DNA of 64,000 nt, taken from the NCBI RefSeq assembly GCF_900107105.1, contig NZ_FNOT01000007.1, forward strand, positions 62,001 to 126,000, in the 5' to 3' direction. Below are positions 48,188 to 56,140 of the stretch, piece by piece (position 1 is the first letter of the stretch; each line of letters starts with the position of its first letter). The translations under genes and the position numbers were made by a program. This DNA is from Geodermatophilus africanus (GTDB lineage Bacteria > Actinomycetota > Actinomycetes > Mycobacteriales > Geodermatophilaceae). A model generated the notes under the pieces. It was not told the origin of the DNA and did not search any database. It was given only the letters and a program-made list of their open reading frames with translations.

Positions 48188-50911
48188 TTACCGGAGCGCC
48201 CCGTCGGAGGGGAGCGGGGGGCCGCCGGCGCGGATGACGACGGTGGTGCCCGCGGGGCTGGGCGTCGCGGTGACCTCTCCGACGGCGCTCATCAGCATCG
48301 AGCCGCGGCCCCGGTCCATGCTCGGCACCCGCTCCCGCCACCGGCCGTGGTCGCGGACGGTCACCTCGACGCGGCCGGCGACCACCTCGGCGCCGATGTC
48401 GACGACCGGTTCGGCCGGCTCCTGCGCGTGCTCGATGGCGTTCGTGGCCGCCTCGCAGGCCGCCAGTACCAGGTCGTAGGCGAGGTCCTCGTCCAGGCCG
48501 GCCTCGGCGAACAGCGCCCACAGCCGCCGCCGCAGTGCCGGGATGGACCTCGTGTCGGCCGGGAAGCGCCACTGCCGGCGGACGGCGGTGTCGACGGAGG
48601 CGGCCGGCGCCGGGGCGGCCGACGGCGCAGCCGCGTGCGGGGTCCCCGGGAGGCGCGGGCGGGGCGGCACCGTGGGGGTCGCGTCACCGTCCGCCGCGAC
48701 GGTCGGCGGCTGCGGGCCGGGGGCCGCGGGACGGCTCCCCACCCCCGCGCGGCCGGCGGCGCGCTCCAGGACCGCGCGCAGCCGGCCGATCAGCTCGGCG
48801 GACTCGAACGGCTTGGCCAGGTAGTCGTCCACCCCGGCGTAGAAGCCCTCGACCGCCGCCTCCTGGCCGGCCCGGGCGGTGAGCATCACGACCGGGACGT
48901 CGCGCACCGCCGGGTCGGCCCGCAGCGCGCGGAGCAGCCCGAAGCCGTCGAGCCCGGGCATCATCACGTCGGTCACCACGACGTCGGGCCGCGCGGCCGC
49001 GACGCTCGCCAGCGCCTCCTGCCCGTTGATCGCCGTCCGGACCGTCCAGATCGGGGACAGCAGCCGGGTCAGGTAGGCGCGCATGTCGGCGTTGTCGTCG
49101 ACGACCAGCACGCTGGTGCCCGGGGTGGCGGCCGGGGTCCGCGGGCCCGTGTCGTCCGCGACGTCCTCCCACGGCGTGACCACCCCGCCGCGCGAGGACG
49201 CCGACGGGACGGCGGGGGCGCCGGTCGGGGCGTCGGGCGCGCCGAGGGGGACGCGCACCGTGAAGCTGCTGCCGCGGCCGGGTTCGCTGGTGGCGCTGAC
49301 GGCGCCCCCGTGCAGGGTGGCCAGCTCGCGCACGAGAGCCAGGCCGAGCCCGCTGCCCTCCCGGCTGCGCGCGGCGGTGCCCACGCCGCGGTGGAAGCGC
49401 TCGAACAGGTGCGGCAGCTCCGCGGCGGGGATGCCGACCCCGGTGTCGGCCACGATCAGCACCAGGTCGTCGCCGTCGGCCCGCAGCGTGACGTCGATGC
49501 CGCCGACGAAGGTGTACTTCACCGCGTTGGACACCAGGTTGAGGACGATCTTCTCCCACATCCGCGGGTCCACGTGCGCGGGCCGGTCCAGCGGTGGGCA
49601 GGCGACGGTGAGCCGCAGGCCCGCGCGCTCGGCGGCGGCGCGCAGCACCCCGGCCAGCTCGGCGGTGAACGCGGCGACGTCGGTCTCCACCCGCACCGCC
49701 GACGCCCGGCCGGCCTCGATGCTCACGAACTCCAGCAGGTCGTTGACCAGCCGCTGCAGGCGCTGGCCGTTGCGCAGCGCCAGGGTCAGCGACTCGCGGA
49801 CGTCGTCGGGCAGCCCGGGCCCGTTCGCGGCGAGGGTGTCGGCGATCGGGCCGAGCAGCAGGGTCAGCGGGGTGCGCAGCTCGTGGCTGACGTTGGCGAA
49901 GAACGCCGTCTTGGCCCGGTCGAGCTCGGCCAGCGCCTCAGCGCGGGCGCGCTCCGCGGCGTAGGCCCGGGCGTTGCGGACGGCGGCGGTGAACTGGCCG
50001 GCCAGCAGCTCGTGGAAGGAGCGGTACTCCTCGTCCAGCGCGCGGTTGGGGTTCACCCCGACCACCAGCGCGCCCACGGCCTCGCCGTCCGGACCGCCGA
50101 GCGGGAGGACGACGCCCTCGGTCACCGCGTCGCCGAAGGGCCCGCTGGGGACGCCGAGCGCGGCGACGTCCCGGGGGAGCAGCTCTCCCGGCGCCGTGGC
50201 GACCTCGGGCAGGTGCTCGGGCGTGCAGCCGACCACGGCGGTGCGGCGCAGTCCGGGCGCGTCCGGGGCGGCGAGGTAGACGGCGGCGAACGGCACGTCG
50301 AGCCGGTCACCGGCCAGCGCGGCGGTCATCGCGGCGACCGTCGCGGCCTCGTCGACCAGCTCTCTGGTCGACGTCGCGACGTCGTGCAGCAGCCGCTGCC
50401 GGCGCTCGGCGAGCACCTGCCCGGTGACCTCGGTGCACACGGCGTGCATGCCTGCGACGCGGCCGTCGTCGCCGTAGGCCGGGGCGTGGGAGACGGTGAA
50501 GTAGGTCTCCTCGCGGTAGCCGGCGCGCTCGAGCAGGAGCAGCAGCTGCGGGAGCCAGGACGCCTCGCGGGCGGCCATCGCGTGCTCCACCGGCTCCTGC
50601 AGCGCCGCCCAGCCCTCGGCCAGGGTCACCCGCAGGTCGTCGCCGATGGCGCCGGGGTGCTTGGTGCCGATCAGCGTCGCGTAGGCGTCGTTGTAGAACT
50701 CGGTGTACCCGGGTCCCCAGGCCAGGATCATCGGGAACCGGGAGACCAGCACTGTGCGGACGGCGTGCCGCAGGCTGGCTGGCCACTGCCCGACCGGGCC
50801 CACCGGCGTGGTGGACCAGTCGAAGGCGGCCATCAGCTGGCCGTTCTCACCACCGTCACGGAAGAGCTCGTCGTCCCCCGGGGCCGGGGACGGGCGGGCG
50901 CCTGTGCTCAC
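48188..50911 (-). CDS. Hybrid histidine kinase with C-terminal RsbW-like ATPase
   Basis: A 907-aa soluble sensor. Order: PAS-like domain (WSTTPVGPVGQWPASLRHAV, about 30-160), GAF (about 170-320), HisKA with His343 in ANVSHELRTPLTLLLGP, HATPase (about 450-560; NAVKYTFVGG, DTGVGIP), REC with Asp648 in VVTDVMMPGLDG, a Pro/Ala linker (about 720-775), and an anti-sigma RsbW/SpoIIAB-type ATPase (CEAATNAIEHAQEP, RDHGRWRE). The last domain suggests direct control of a stress sigma-factor pathway. GTG 50911. tRNA-Gly follows 17 bp after the stop. Confidence 0.88.
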   Translation of the reverse strand: MSTGARPSPAPGDDELFRDGGENGQLMAAFDWSTTPVGPVGQWPASLRHAVRTVLVSRFPMILAWGPGYTEFYNDAYATLIGTKHPGAIGDDLRVTLAEGWAALQEPVEHAMAAREASWLPQLLLLLERAGYREETYFTVSHAPAYGDDGRVAGMHAVCTEVTGQVLAERRQRLLHDVATSTRELVDEAATVAAMTAALAGDRLDVPFAAVYLAAPDAPGLRRTAVVGCTPEHLPEVATAPGELLPRDVAALGVPSGPFGDAVTEGVVLPLGGPDGEAVGALVVGVNPNRALDEEYRSFHELLAGQFTAAVRNARAYAAERARAEALAELDRAKTAFFANVSHELRTPLTLLLGPIADTLAANGPGLPDDVRESLTLALRNGQRLQRLVNDLLEFVSIEAGRASAVRVETDVAAFTAELAGVLRAAAERAGLRLTVACPPLDRPAHVDPRMWEKIVLNLVSNAVKYTFVGGIDVTLRADGDDLVLIVADTGVGIPAAELPHLFERFHRGVGTAARSREGSGLGLALVRELATLHGGAVSATSEPGRGSSFTVRVPLGAPDAPTGAPAVPSASSRGGVVTPWEDVADDTGPRTPAATPGTSVLVVDDNADMRAYLTRLLSPIWTVRTAINGQEALASVAAARPDVVVTDVMMPGLDGFGLLRALRADPAVRDVPVVMLTARAGQEAAVEGFYAGVDDYLAKPFESAELIGRLRAVLERAAGRAGVGSRPAAPGPQPPTVAADGDATPTVPPRPRLPGTPHAAAPSAAPAPAASVDTAVRRQWRFPADTRSIPALRRRLWALFAEAGLDEDLAYDLVLAACEAATNAIEHAQEPAEPVVDIGAEVVAGRVEVTVRDHGRWRERVPSMDRGRGSMLMSAVGEVTATPSPAGTTVVIRAGGPPLPSDGALR

Positions 50912-50971
50912 GTACCGGCGCACCTCCCCGTGCTGGTCTCCTGAGCCCCACCGACGTGGCCCGGACACACG

Positions 50972-51012
50972 TCGGTCCCGGTGCCCCGGCAGCAGCCGGG
51001 CACCGGGACCGA
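50972..51012. terminator. Strong GC hairpin terminator
   Basis: TCGGTCCCGGTGC (50972-50984) pairs with GCACCGGGACCGA (51000-51012) plus CCGGC/GCCGG inside. It lies 15 bp beyond the stop at 51028 on the minus strand and 61 bp upstream of the hybrid kinase. Confidence 0.7.
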
Positions 51013-51027
51013 ACGGTACCCCGGACC

Positions 51028-51165
51028 TCAGCGGCGCATCTCCCCGAGGAAGCCGGTCGCCTCCGAGCGCAGCCGCTCGGCCAGCTGGGACAGCCCGGTG
51101 ACGTCCTGGCCGCCGGGGCCCAGGGACGCCGAGCCGTCGACCACGGCGGCGATCCCGTCGGCCAC
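51028..51165 (-). other. Short coding-like frame after the protease gene
   Basis: After the protease stop (51232) the same frame is open for about 67 codons to a TGA at 51028, with third positions nearly all G/C. From GTG 51165 it reads VADGIAAVVDGSASLGPGGQ and ends LSQLAERLRSEATGFLGEMR. The end vaguely resembles the C-terminus of methyl-accepting chemotaxis proteins. A strong terminator follows directly, which suggests that a real gene ended here. It may be a small protein or the remnant of a larger gene. No ribosome site is evident. The rest of 50912-51231 holds only the terminator and spacer sequence. Confidence 0.35.
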
Positions 51166-51231
51166 CGAGCCGGGAACGGCGTCCGCGCCCCCGGCCGGCC
51201 CACGCGGGGCCGGCCGGTGGCGCGGGAGGGG

Positions 51232-53994
51232 TCAGACCCGCACGCCCCGGCAGGTCCCCGAGCAGTCGGTCGACCAGACCGTGCGGAGTCCGGCGAAGAC
51301 CGGGCTGCGGACCAGCCGGAGCCCGTGCGGGCCGGTGCGCACGTCGGCCGACCCGCCGGCGCCCGCGGAGCCGCCGGTGCCGCCGCCGGAGGACCCGCCG
51401 GTGCCGCCGCCGGAGGACCCGCCGGTGCCCGTGCCACCGGTGCCGGAGCCGCCGCCCGTGCCGCCGGTGCCGGTCCCGCCGGGCGCGCTGCCGCCCGGCG
51501 CCGTCCCGCCGGTGGGGTCGGCATAGGTCAGCGCCGCGACGAGCACCGACTGCCGGCCGTCCGGGGCGAAGACGTGCACGTCGTACACGCCCGCCGCCCG
51601 GGCGGGGACCCGGACGACGACCTGGGTGGCCGACGCGCGGACCACGGTGGCCGCCGCCGAGTCGCCGATGCGGACCCGCGGGTCGGCCGGCAGCGCGGTG
51701 CCGGTGATGGTCACCAGCGTCCCGCCGGCGGTGCTCACCCGGGCCGGGCTCAGCGAGGTGATCCCGAAGGGGCCGACGGAGGGGTAGACGTTCTGGCCGC
51801 CGGGGATGGGGGCGCCCGAGCCGCCGGGGGCCTCGGGGGTCGTCGGGGTCCGGGTGCCCGAGGGCACGTCCGGGACGGTCGGCGTGGTGCCGCCGGACGG
51901 CGCGTCCGGGGTGGTCCCCGACCCGCTGCCGGCGTCGCTGCGGCCCGAGCCGCCCGACCCGCTGCCGCCGGCGCCGGTCCCCGTGGACCCGCCGGCTTCG
52001 CTGCTGCCGGAGCCGCCGCCGGTCGAGGTGGACCGGTCCGTCCCGCTGCCGCCGGAGCTCCCCGAGCCGACGCTGCCGGAGCCGGTGCCGGTGCCGGAGC
52101 CGGTGCCGGTGCCGCCGGTGCCGGAGCCCGAGCCGGTGCCGGTGCCGGAGCCCGTGCCGGAGCCGCCGGTGCCGGTGTTGCCGGACCCGGTGCCGCCGGT
52201 GCCCGTGCCGGAGCCGCCGGTGCCGGACCCGCTGCCGGTGCCGGTGCCGGGCGAGCTGCCACCGCCCGGCGCGGGCGCCGCCGCGGCCCCGACCAGCAGC
52301 GGGGCGGCGTGGGTCCGGCCGAGGGCCGCACCGTCGCGGTCGAGCTGGACGGTGAGGACGTACCGGCCGTCGCCGAGCTCCACCGTGGGGGAGAGGGCGA
52401 GCGCCGCCGGGTCGGTCGCCCGGCCGAGTGGGAGGTGCACGGTCCCGGTGTCGTCGGTCGCCAACGTGGTGCCGCCGACGGTGAGCTCGACGCCGGAGAC
52501 GGCCCAGATCTCGCCCTCGTGCTCCATGCCGAGCCCGAGGGTGACGCCGTACTCGCCGGCCGCGGCCGGGCCCGCCGCGGCCACGCGCGGGGTGACGACG
52601 CCGGCGGGCGCGGTCATCGAGGTGAAGGTGTAGGAGACGGTGTCCGCGGCGCGGGCCGGCAGGCGGCTCAGCGAGAGCCGGCCACCGGTGACCGACCGCC
52701 CGGCGAACGCGCCGACCGGGTCGACGTCCTCGAGCAGGGCCTGGCGCAGCTGCCGCGGTGTCGCGCCCGGCATCGCCTGTCGGTAGAGCGCCACCGCGCC
52801 GGCGACCTGCGGCGCGGCGATCGACGTCCCGTTGATCAGCCGGTAGCCGCCGTCGTTCCAGGTGGTGAAGACGACCGTGCCCGGCGCGAAGAGGTCGACC
52901 GAGCCGGCGCCCCACGCCGAGAAGTCGCTGCGGGTGTCCGCGGCGGTCGACGACCCGACGGTCACTACGTTGGGCTCGGTCAGGCTGGCCGGGTACACCG
53001 GGGCGGCGTCCCGGTCGCGGGCGTCGTTGCCGGCCGCGACCACCACGACCACGCCCTTCGACTCGGCGTAGGCCACGGCGGCGCGCAGGTTGTCCAGCGC
53101 CCACCCGCCGAAGGCCCCGCCCCACGACGCGTTGACGACGTCGGCGCCGTGGTCGGCCGCGTAGCGGATCGCCTCGGCGCCGAGGACGACGTCGACCCCG
53201 CCACCGCTGCCGATGACCAGCGGCATGATCGTCACGTCCGGGGCCACGCCGGCGGTGCCCAGGCCGTTGCCCGCGCGGGCGCCGACCGCCCCGGCGACGC
53301 TCGCGCCGTGGGTGCCGCCCGCGCCGTTGTCGACGTCCGCGCTGTTGGTCGTGAAGTTCCAGCCGTGGCAGTCGCCGGCCTTGCCGTTGCCGTCGCGGTC
53401 GACCGGACCGCAGGGTTCGGCCGGGTTGGTCCACAGCGCGCCGGCCAGGTCCGGGTGGTCGGAGTCGTAGCCGGTGTCGATCACGGCGACGACGACGTCC
53501 TCGCCCGTGCCGACCTCCCAGCCGGTGGTCACGTCGCCGTCGGCGTCGGCCACCGCGGCCTGGTTGGGCGCGTTCGTGCCGGTGTTCTCCAGGTTCCACC
53601 CGTACTGCGGCCAGTACGGGTCGGCGACCGACCCCGCGGCCACGGGGACCGGCGGCGAGTACCTGGCGTCGGCGATGCCGGGCAGCGCCTCCAGGTCGTG
53701 CGGCGCCAGGCCCTCGGTGGCCACCAGGACGCGATCGTCGCCGACCGGCTGGGCGTTCACGACGCCGTCGGCGGGGGTGACCGCGCGGACCAGGTCGGCG
53801 GGGGACACGCCCGCGCCGGCGGTGAGCACGTAACGGGTGAGCCCGTCGTCGGGGCCGAAGTCGGAGGCCACCGGCACGACCGGGGACGCGAGTGCGCTGT
53901 AGGCGGCGGCGCCGGCGTAGCCGGCGACCGAGGCGGTGACGAGCACGACCGCCAGGGCGCCGCGGCGCAGCGGCGCTCCTCGGGACTGGGACAC
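51232..53994 (-). CDS. Secreted S8 subtilisin-like protease with IPT/TIG domain
   Basis: A 920-aa secreted serine protease. A signal/anchor segment (12-35), an inhibitor-like propeptide (about 40-120), then the S8 domain with Asp173 ([13 protein letters not shown]), His229 ([10 protein letters not shown]) and Ser391 ([13 protein letters not shown]). A beta-rich region (450-570) follows, then a 150-residue Gly/Ser/Thr linker (about 576-730), an IPT/TIG domain ([20 protein letters not shown]), a second Gly-rich linker, and a short tail with a Cys pair ([10 protein letters not shown]). It probably stays on the cell surface or is exported. GTG 53994 has a GGAGGG site. Confidence 0.92.
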   Translation of the reverse strand: MSQSRGAPLRRGALAVVLVTASVAGYAGAAAYSALASPVVPVASDFGPDDGLTRYVLTAGAGVSPADLVRAVTPADGVVNAQPVGDDRVLVATEGLAPHDLEALPGIADARYSPPVPVAAGSVADPYWPQYGWNLENTGTNAPNQAAVADADGDVTTGWEVGTGEDVVVAVIDTGYDSDHPDLAGALWTNPAEPCGPVDRDGNGKAGDCHGWNFTTNSADVDNGAGGTHGASVAGAVGARAGNGLGTAGVAPDVTIMPLVIGSGGGVDVVLGAEAIRYAADHGADVVNASWGGAFGGWALDNLRAAVAYAESKGVVVVVAAGNDARDRDAAPVYPASLTEPNVVTVGSSTAADTRSDFSAWGAGSVDLFAPGTVVFTTWNDGGYRLINGTSIAAPQVAGAVALYRQAMPGATPRQLRQALLEDVDPVGAFAGRSVTGGRLSLSRLPARAADTVSYTFTSMTAPAGVVTPRVAAAGPAAAGEYGVTLGLGMEHEGEIWAVSGVELTVGGTTLATDDTGTVHLPLGRATDPAALALSPTVELGDGRYVLTVQLDRDGAALGRTHAAPLLVGAAAAPAPGGGSSPGTGTGSGSGTGGSGTGTGGTGSGNTGTGGSGTGSGTGTGSGSGTGGTGTGSGTGTGSGSVGSGSSGGSGTDRSTSTGGGSGSSEAGGSTGTGAGGSGSGGSGRSDAGSGSGTTPDAPSGGTTPTVPDVPSGTRTPTTPEAPGGSGAPIPGGQNVYPSVGPFGITSLSPARVSTAGGTLVTITGTALPADPRVRIGDSAAATVVRASATQVVVRVPARAAGVYDVHVFAPDGRQSVLVAALTYADPTGGTAPGGSAPGGTGTGGTGGGSGTGGTGTGGSSGGGTGGSSGGGTGGSAGAGGSADVRTGPHGLRLVRSPVFAGLRTVWSTDCSGTCRGVRV
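51350..52260 (-). repeat. GC low-complexity tracts coding for Gly/Ser/Thr linkers
   Basis: Two tracts of CCGGTGCCGGTGCC-like hexamer repeats (51350-51490 and 51940-52260). They are translated as GTGSGSG-type linkers in the protease and are prone to length change by slippage. Confidence 0.75.
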
Positions 53995-54175
53995 GGACCC
54001 TCCACTCCGCCGGGGCACGGGGCCCCGGGTTCCGGCCGGTCGGGAAGGACCGGCGGGTTCGGATCGGCGTCCCGGCGCGTCCGGTTGAGGGCGTGCGGTG
54101 CGGATTCGCCCGGAGTGGTGAGCGGGCGCGGTCCCGGGACTCCGCCGCCCGGCCGACAGGCCGGAGGGGGGTCCC

Positions 54176-54181
54176 TACACT
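54176..54181 (+). promoter_or_regulatory. -10 element, leaderless dcd mRNA
   Basis: TACACT ends 7 nt before ATG 54189. CCGACA (54153-54158) at a 17-bp distance is a fair -35 box. No Shine-Dalgarno. Confidence 0.55.
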
Positions 54182-54188
54182 CCGCCGC

Positions 54189-54779
54189 ATGCTGCTGTCC
54201 GACCGCGACATCACCGCCGCGATCTCCGAGGGCCGCCTGGGCATCGAGCCTTACGACAAGGCGCTGGTGCAGCCCTCGAGCATCGACGTCCGGCTGGACC
54301 GCTTCTTCCGGGTCTTCAACAACGCGCGCTACACCCACATCGACCCGGCCCAGCAGCAGGACGACCTGACCACGCTCGTGGAGCCCGACGGCGACGAACC
54401 GTTCGTGCTGCACCCGGGCGAGTTCGTGCTCGGCTCGACGCTGGAGGTCGTCACCATCCCGGACGACATGGCAGCGAGGCTCGAAGGGAAGAGCTCGCTC
54501 GGGAGGCTGGGCCTGCTGACCCACTCCACCGCGGGTTTCGTCGACCCGGGTTTCTCCGGACACATCACGCTGGAGCTGTCCAACGTGGCCAACCTGCCGA
54601 TCACGCTCTGGCCCGGCATGAAGATCGGCCAGTTGTGCCTGTTCCGGCTGACCACCCCGGCCGAGCACCCGTACGGCTCGGCGGTCTACGGCTCCCGCTA
54701 CCAGGACCAGCGCGGCCCGACGCCCTCGCGGTCGTTCCGCAACTTCACCCGCGCCGAGACGCGGCGTCCGGCTCCCTGA
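54189..54779 (+). CDS. dcd: dCTP deaminase (possibly dUMP-forming)
   Basis: A 196-aa homotrimeric dUTPase-fold enzyme deaminating dCTP, supplying dUMP for thymidylate. Seen: [60 protein letters not shown] with the catalytic Glu in LELSN, and [12 protein letters not shown] closing the active site. Mycobacterial Dcd makes dUMP directly; this sequence is close enough to suggest the same. ATG 54189 fits the leaderless -10; an upstream frame to 54093 has no support. The 3' end overlaps the convergent MFS gene by 35 bp. Confidence 0.93.
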   Translation: MLLSDRDITAAISEGRLGIEPYDKALVQPSSIDVRLDRFFRVFNNARYTHIDPAQQQDDLTTLVEPDGDEPFVLHPGEFVLGSTLEVVTIPDDMAARLEGKSSLGRLGLLTHSTAGFVDPGFSGHITLELSNVANLPITLWPGMKIGQLCLFRLTTPAEHPYGSAVYGSRYQDQRGPTPSRSFRNFTRAETRRPAP

Positions 54780-56013
54780 CCGGGGCGACCGCCGCGCGGG
54801 CCGCCACCTCGTCGTCCACGTACCGCGCCCGGGTGGCCAGCCAGCCGGTGGCCGTCAGCGCCGCGACGCCGGCGAACGCGAGGACGAACATGCCGGCGTA
54901 GCTGCCGGTGGCGCCGAGCAGGACGCCGACCAGCAGCGGCCCGGCCCCGGCCAGCACGTACCCCCACCCCTGGACGACGGTGGACAAGGCCGCGGTGGTC
55001 TCCGGCGTGCGGGCGCGCAGGCCGATGAGCGCGAGCACCATCGCGAAGGTGCTCATGCCGACCGCGAGCAGGGTCATCCACAGCCACGGCACCGTGAGCG
55101 GGGCCAGCATCAGCCCCAGCCAGCCGGCGAGGTAGCAGGCGGCGAAGAACACCAGCAGCGGCCGCTGCAGCCGCGGGCGCACCGACAGCGGTGGGACGAT
55201 CGCGTTCAGCGGCACGGAGACCACGGTGTTCAGCCCGAGCAGCAGTCCGGCCGTCGCGGCGTCCAGCCCGGTGTCGCGCAGGTACTGCGCCGTCCAGCCG
55301 AGGATGACGTAGGCCTGCATCGCCTGGAGGCCGAAGTAGGCCGCCAGCGCGACCGCCGTGGGGCTGCGCACCAGCGCGCGCATCGGCAGCGCCGCGTGCG
55401 TCGCGCGCGAGGCGCCCGCCCGGGGCCGCACGGCGAGCCACGGCAGCGCGGCCAGCAGAGCGGGCACCGCCCACACCGCGAGGGCCCAGCGCCAGCCGGC
55501 GTCCCCGGCGGCCCGCGCGATCGGCGCGGCCGACACCGAGGCCACCGCCCCGCCCGCGGACATCGCGGTGCCGTAGGCGCCCACGAGCAGCCCGGTCCGC
55601 GCCGGGAAGTACCGCTTGACCAGGCTGGGGAGCAGCACGTTGCCCAGCGCGCCGCCGGCCATCGCCAGCACGGTGCCGGCGACGAACAGCCAGAACGCCC
55701 CGGCCACCGCCCGCAGGACCAGGCCCGCGGCCATGGCCAGCAGCGCACCGGCCAGCACGTGCCCGTCGCGGAACCGCGCGCTCAGCGGGGGCCCGGCGAA
55801 GCCGATAGCGGCGAAGCAGATCAGCGGCAGGCTGGTCACCAGCCCGGTGAGACCGCTGGAGATGCCCAGCCCGGCCTGGATCTCCTGCAGCACCGGGCCG
55901 ACGCTGCTGACCGCCGTCCGCAGGTTCAGCCCGGTGAGCACGATCGCCGTCCCGACGAGGACCAGCCCCCGGCGGGCCCCGCCGGCGGGGGCGAGGGCGT
56001 CGGCGCGGGTCAC
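54745..56013 (-). CDS. MFS transporter, CynX/NimT-type
   Basis: A 422-aa permease with 12 predicted membrane segments. The start [20 protein letters not shown] is characteristic of the CynX/NimT group (cyanate, nitroimidazole and related exporters). [11 protein letters not shown] is the loop 2-3 motif. The substrate is unknown. GTG 56013 with GGGGGA upstream; not strong. Convergent with dcd. Confidence 0.9.
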   Translation of the reverse strand: MTRADALAPAGGARRGLVLVGTAIVLTGLNLRTAVSSVGPVLQEIQAGLGISSGLTGLVTSLPLICFAAIGFAGPPLSARFRDGHVLAGALLAMAAGLVLRAVAGAFWLFVAGTVLAMAGGALGNVLLPSLVKRYFPARTGLLVGAYGTAMSAGGAVASVSAAPIARAAGDAGWRWALAVWAVPALLAALPWLAVRPRAGASRATHAALPMRALVRSPTAVALAAYFGLQAMQAYVILGWTAQYLRDTGLDAATAGLLLGLNTVVSVPLNAIVPPLSVRPRLQRPLLVFFAACYLAGWLGLMLAPLTVPWLWMTLLAVGMSTFAMVLALIGLRARTPETTAALSTVVQGWGYVLAGAGPLLVGVLLGATGSYAGMFVLAFAGVAALTATGWLATRARYVDDEVAARAAVAPVREPDAASRRG

Positions 56014-56084
56014 CCGACGATGGTCCCCCGGCCTCCCCGGCCGCCGTCCGGGGGGTCGCCGGCCGGAGAGCGCGCGGGACGATG

Positions 56085-56139
56085 AGCCCCCTGCAGGGCC
56101 CGGCCGCGAGCTTGCGAGTGGTGGGGGCAGGGGGTGTTT
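56085..56139 (-). repeat. GC-rich 3'-end element, copy 9
   Basis: CCCCCTGCAGGGCCCGGCCG ... GCGAGTGGTGGGGGCAGGGGGTG, 2 bp from the stop of the Fe-S gene. CCCCCTGC pairs with GCAGGGGG; the family pattern is clear. Confidence 0.7.
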
Positions 56140-56140
56140 C

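Noticed and set aside
51940-52260. Repeated short units resembling a CRISPR or VNTR array
   Set aside because: In-frame hexamer repeats coding for a Gly/Ser/Thr linker; no spacers. No CRISPR array was seen anywhere.
48188-54244. 2018-codon minus-strand frame spanning kinase and protease
   Set aside because: Only the part below 50911 has domains; the rest is a shadow of the protease gene in another frame.
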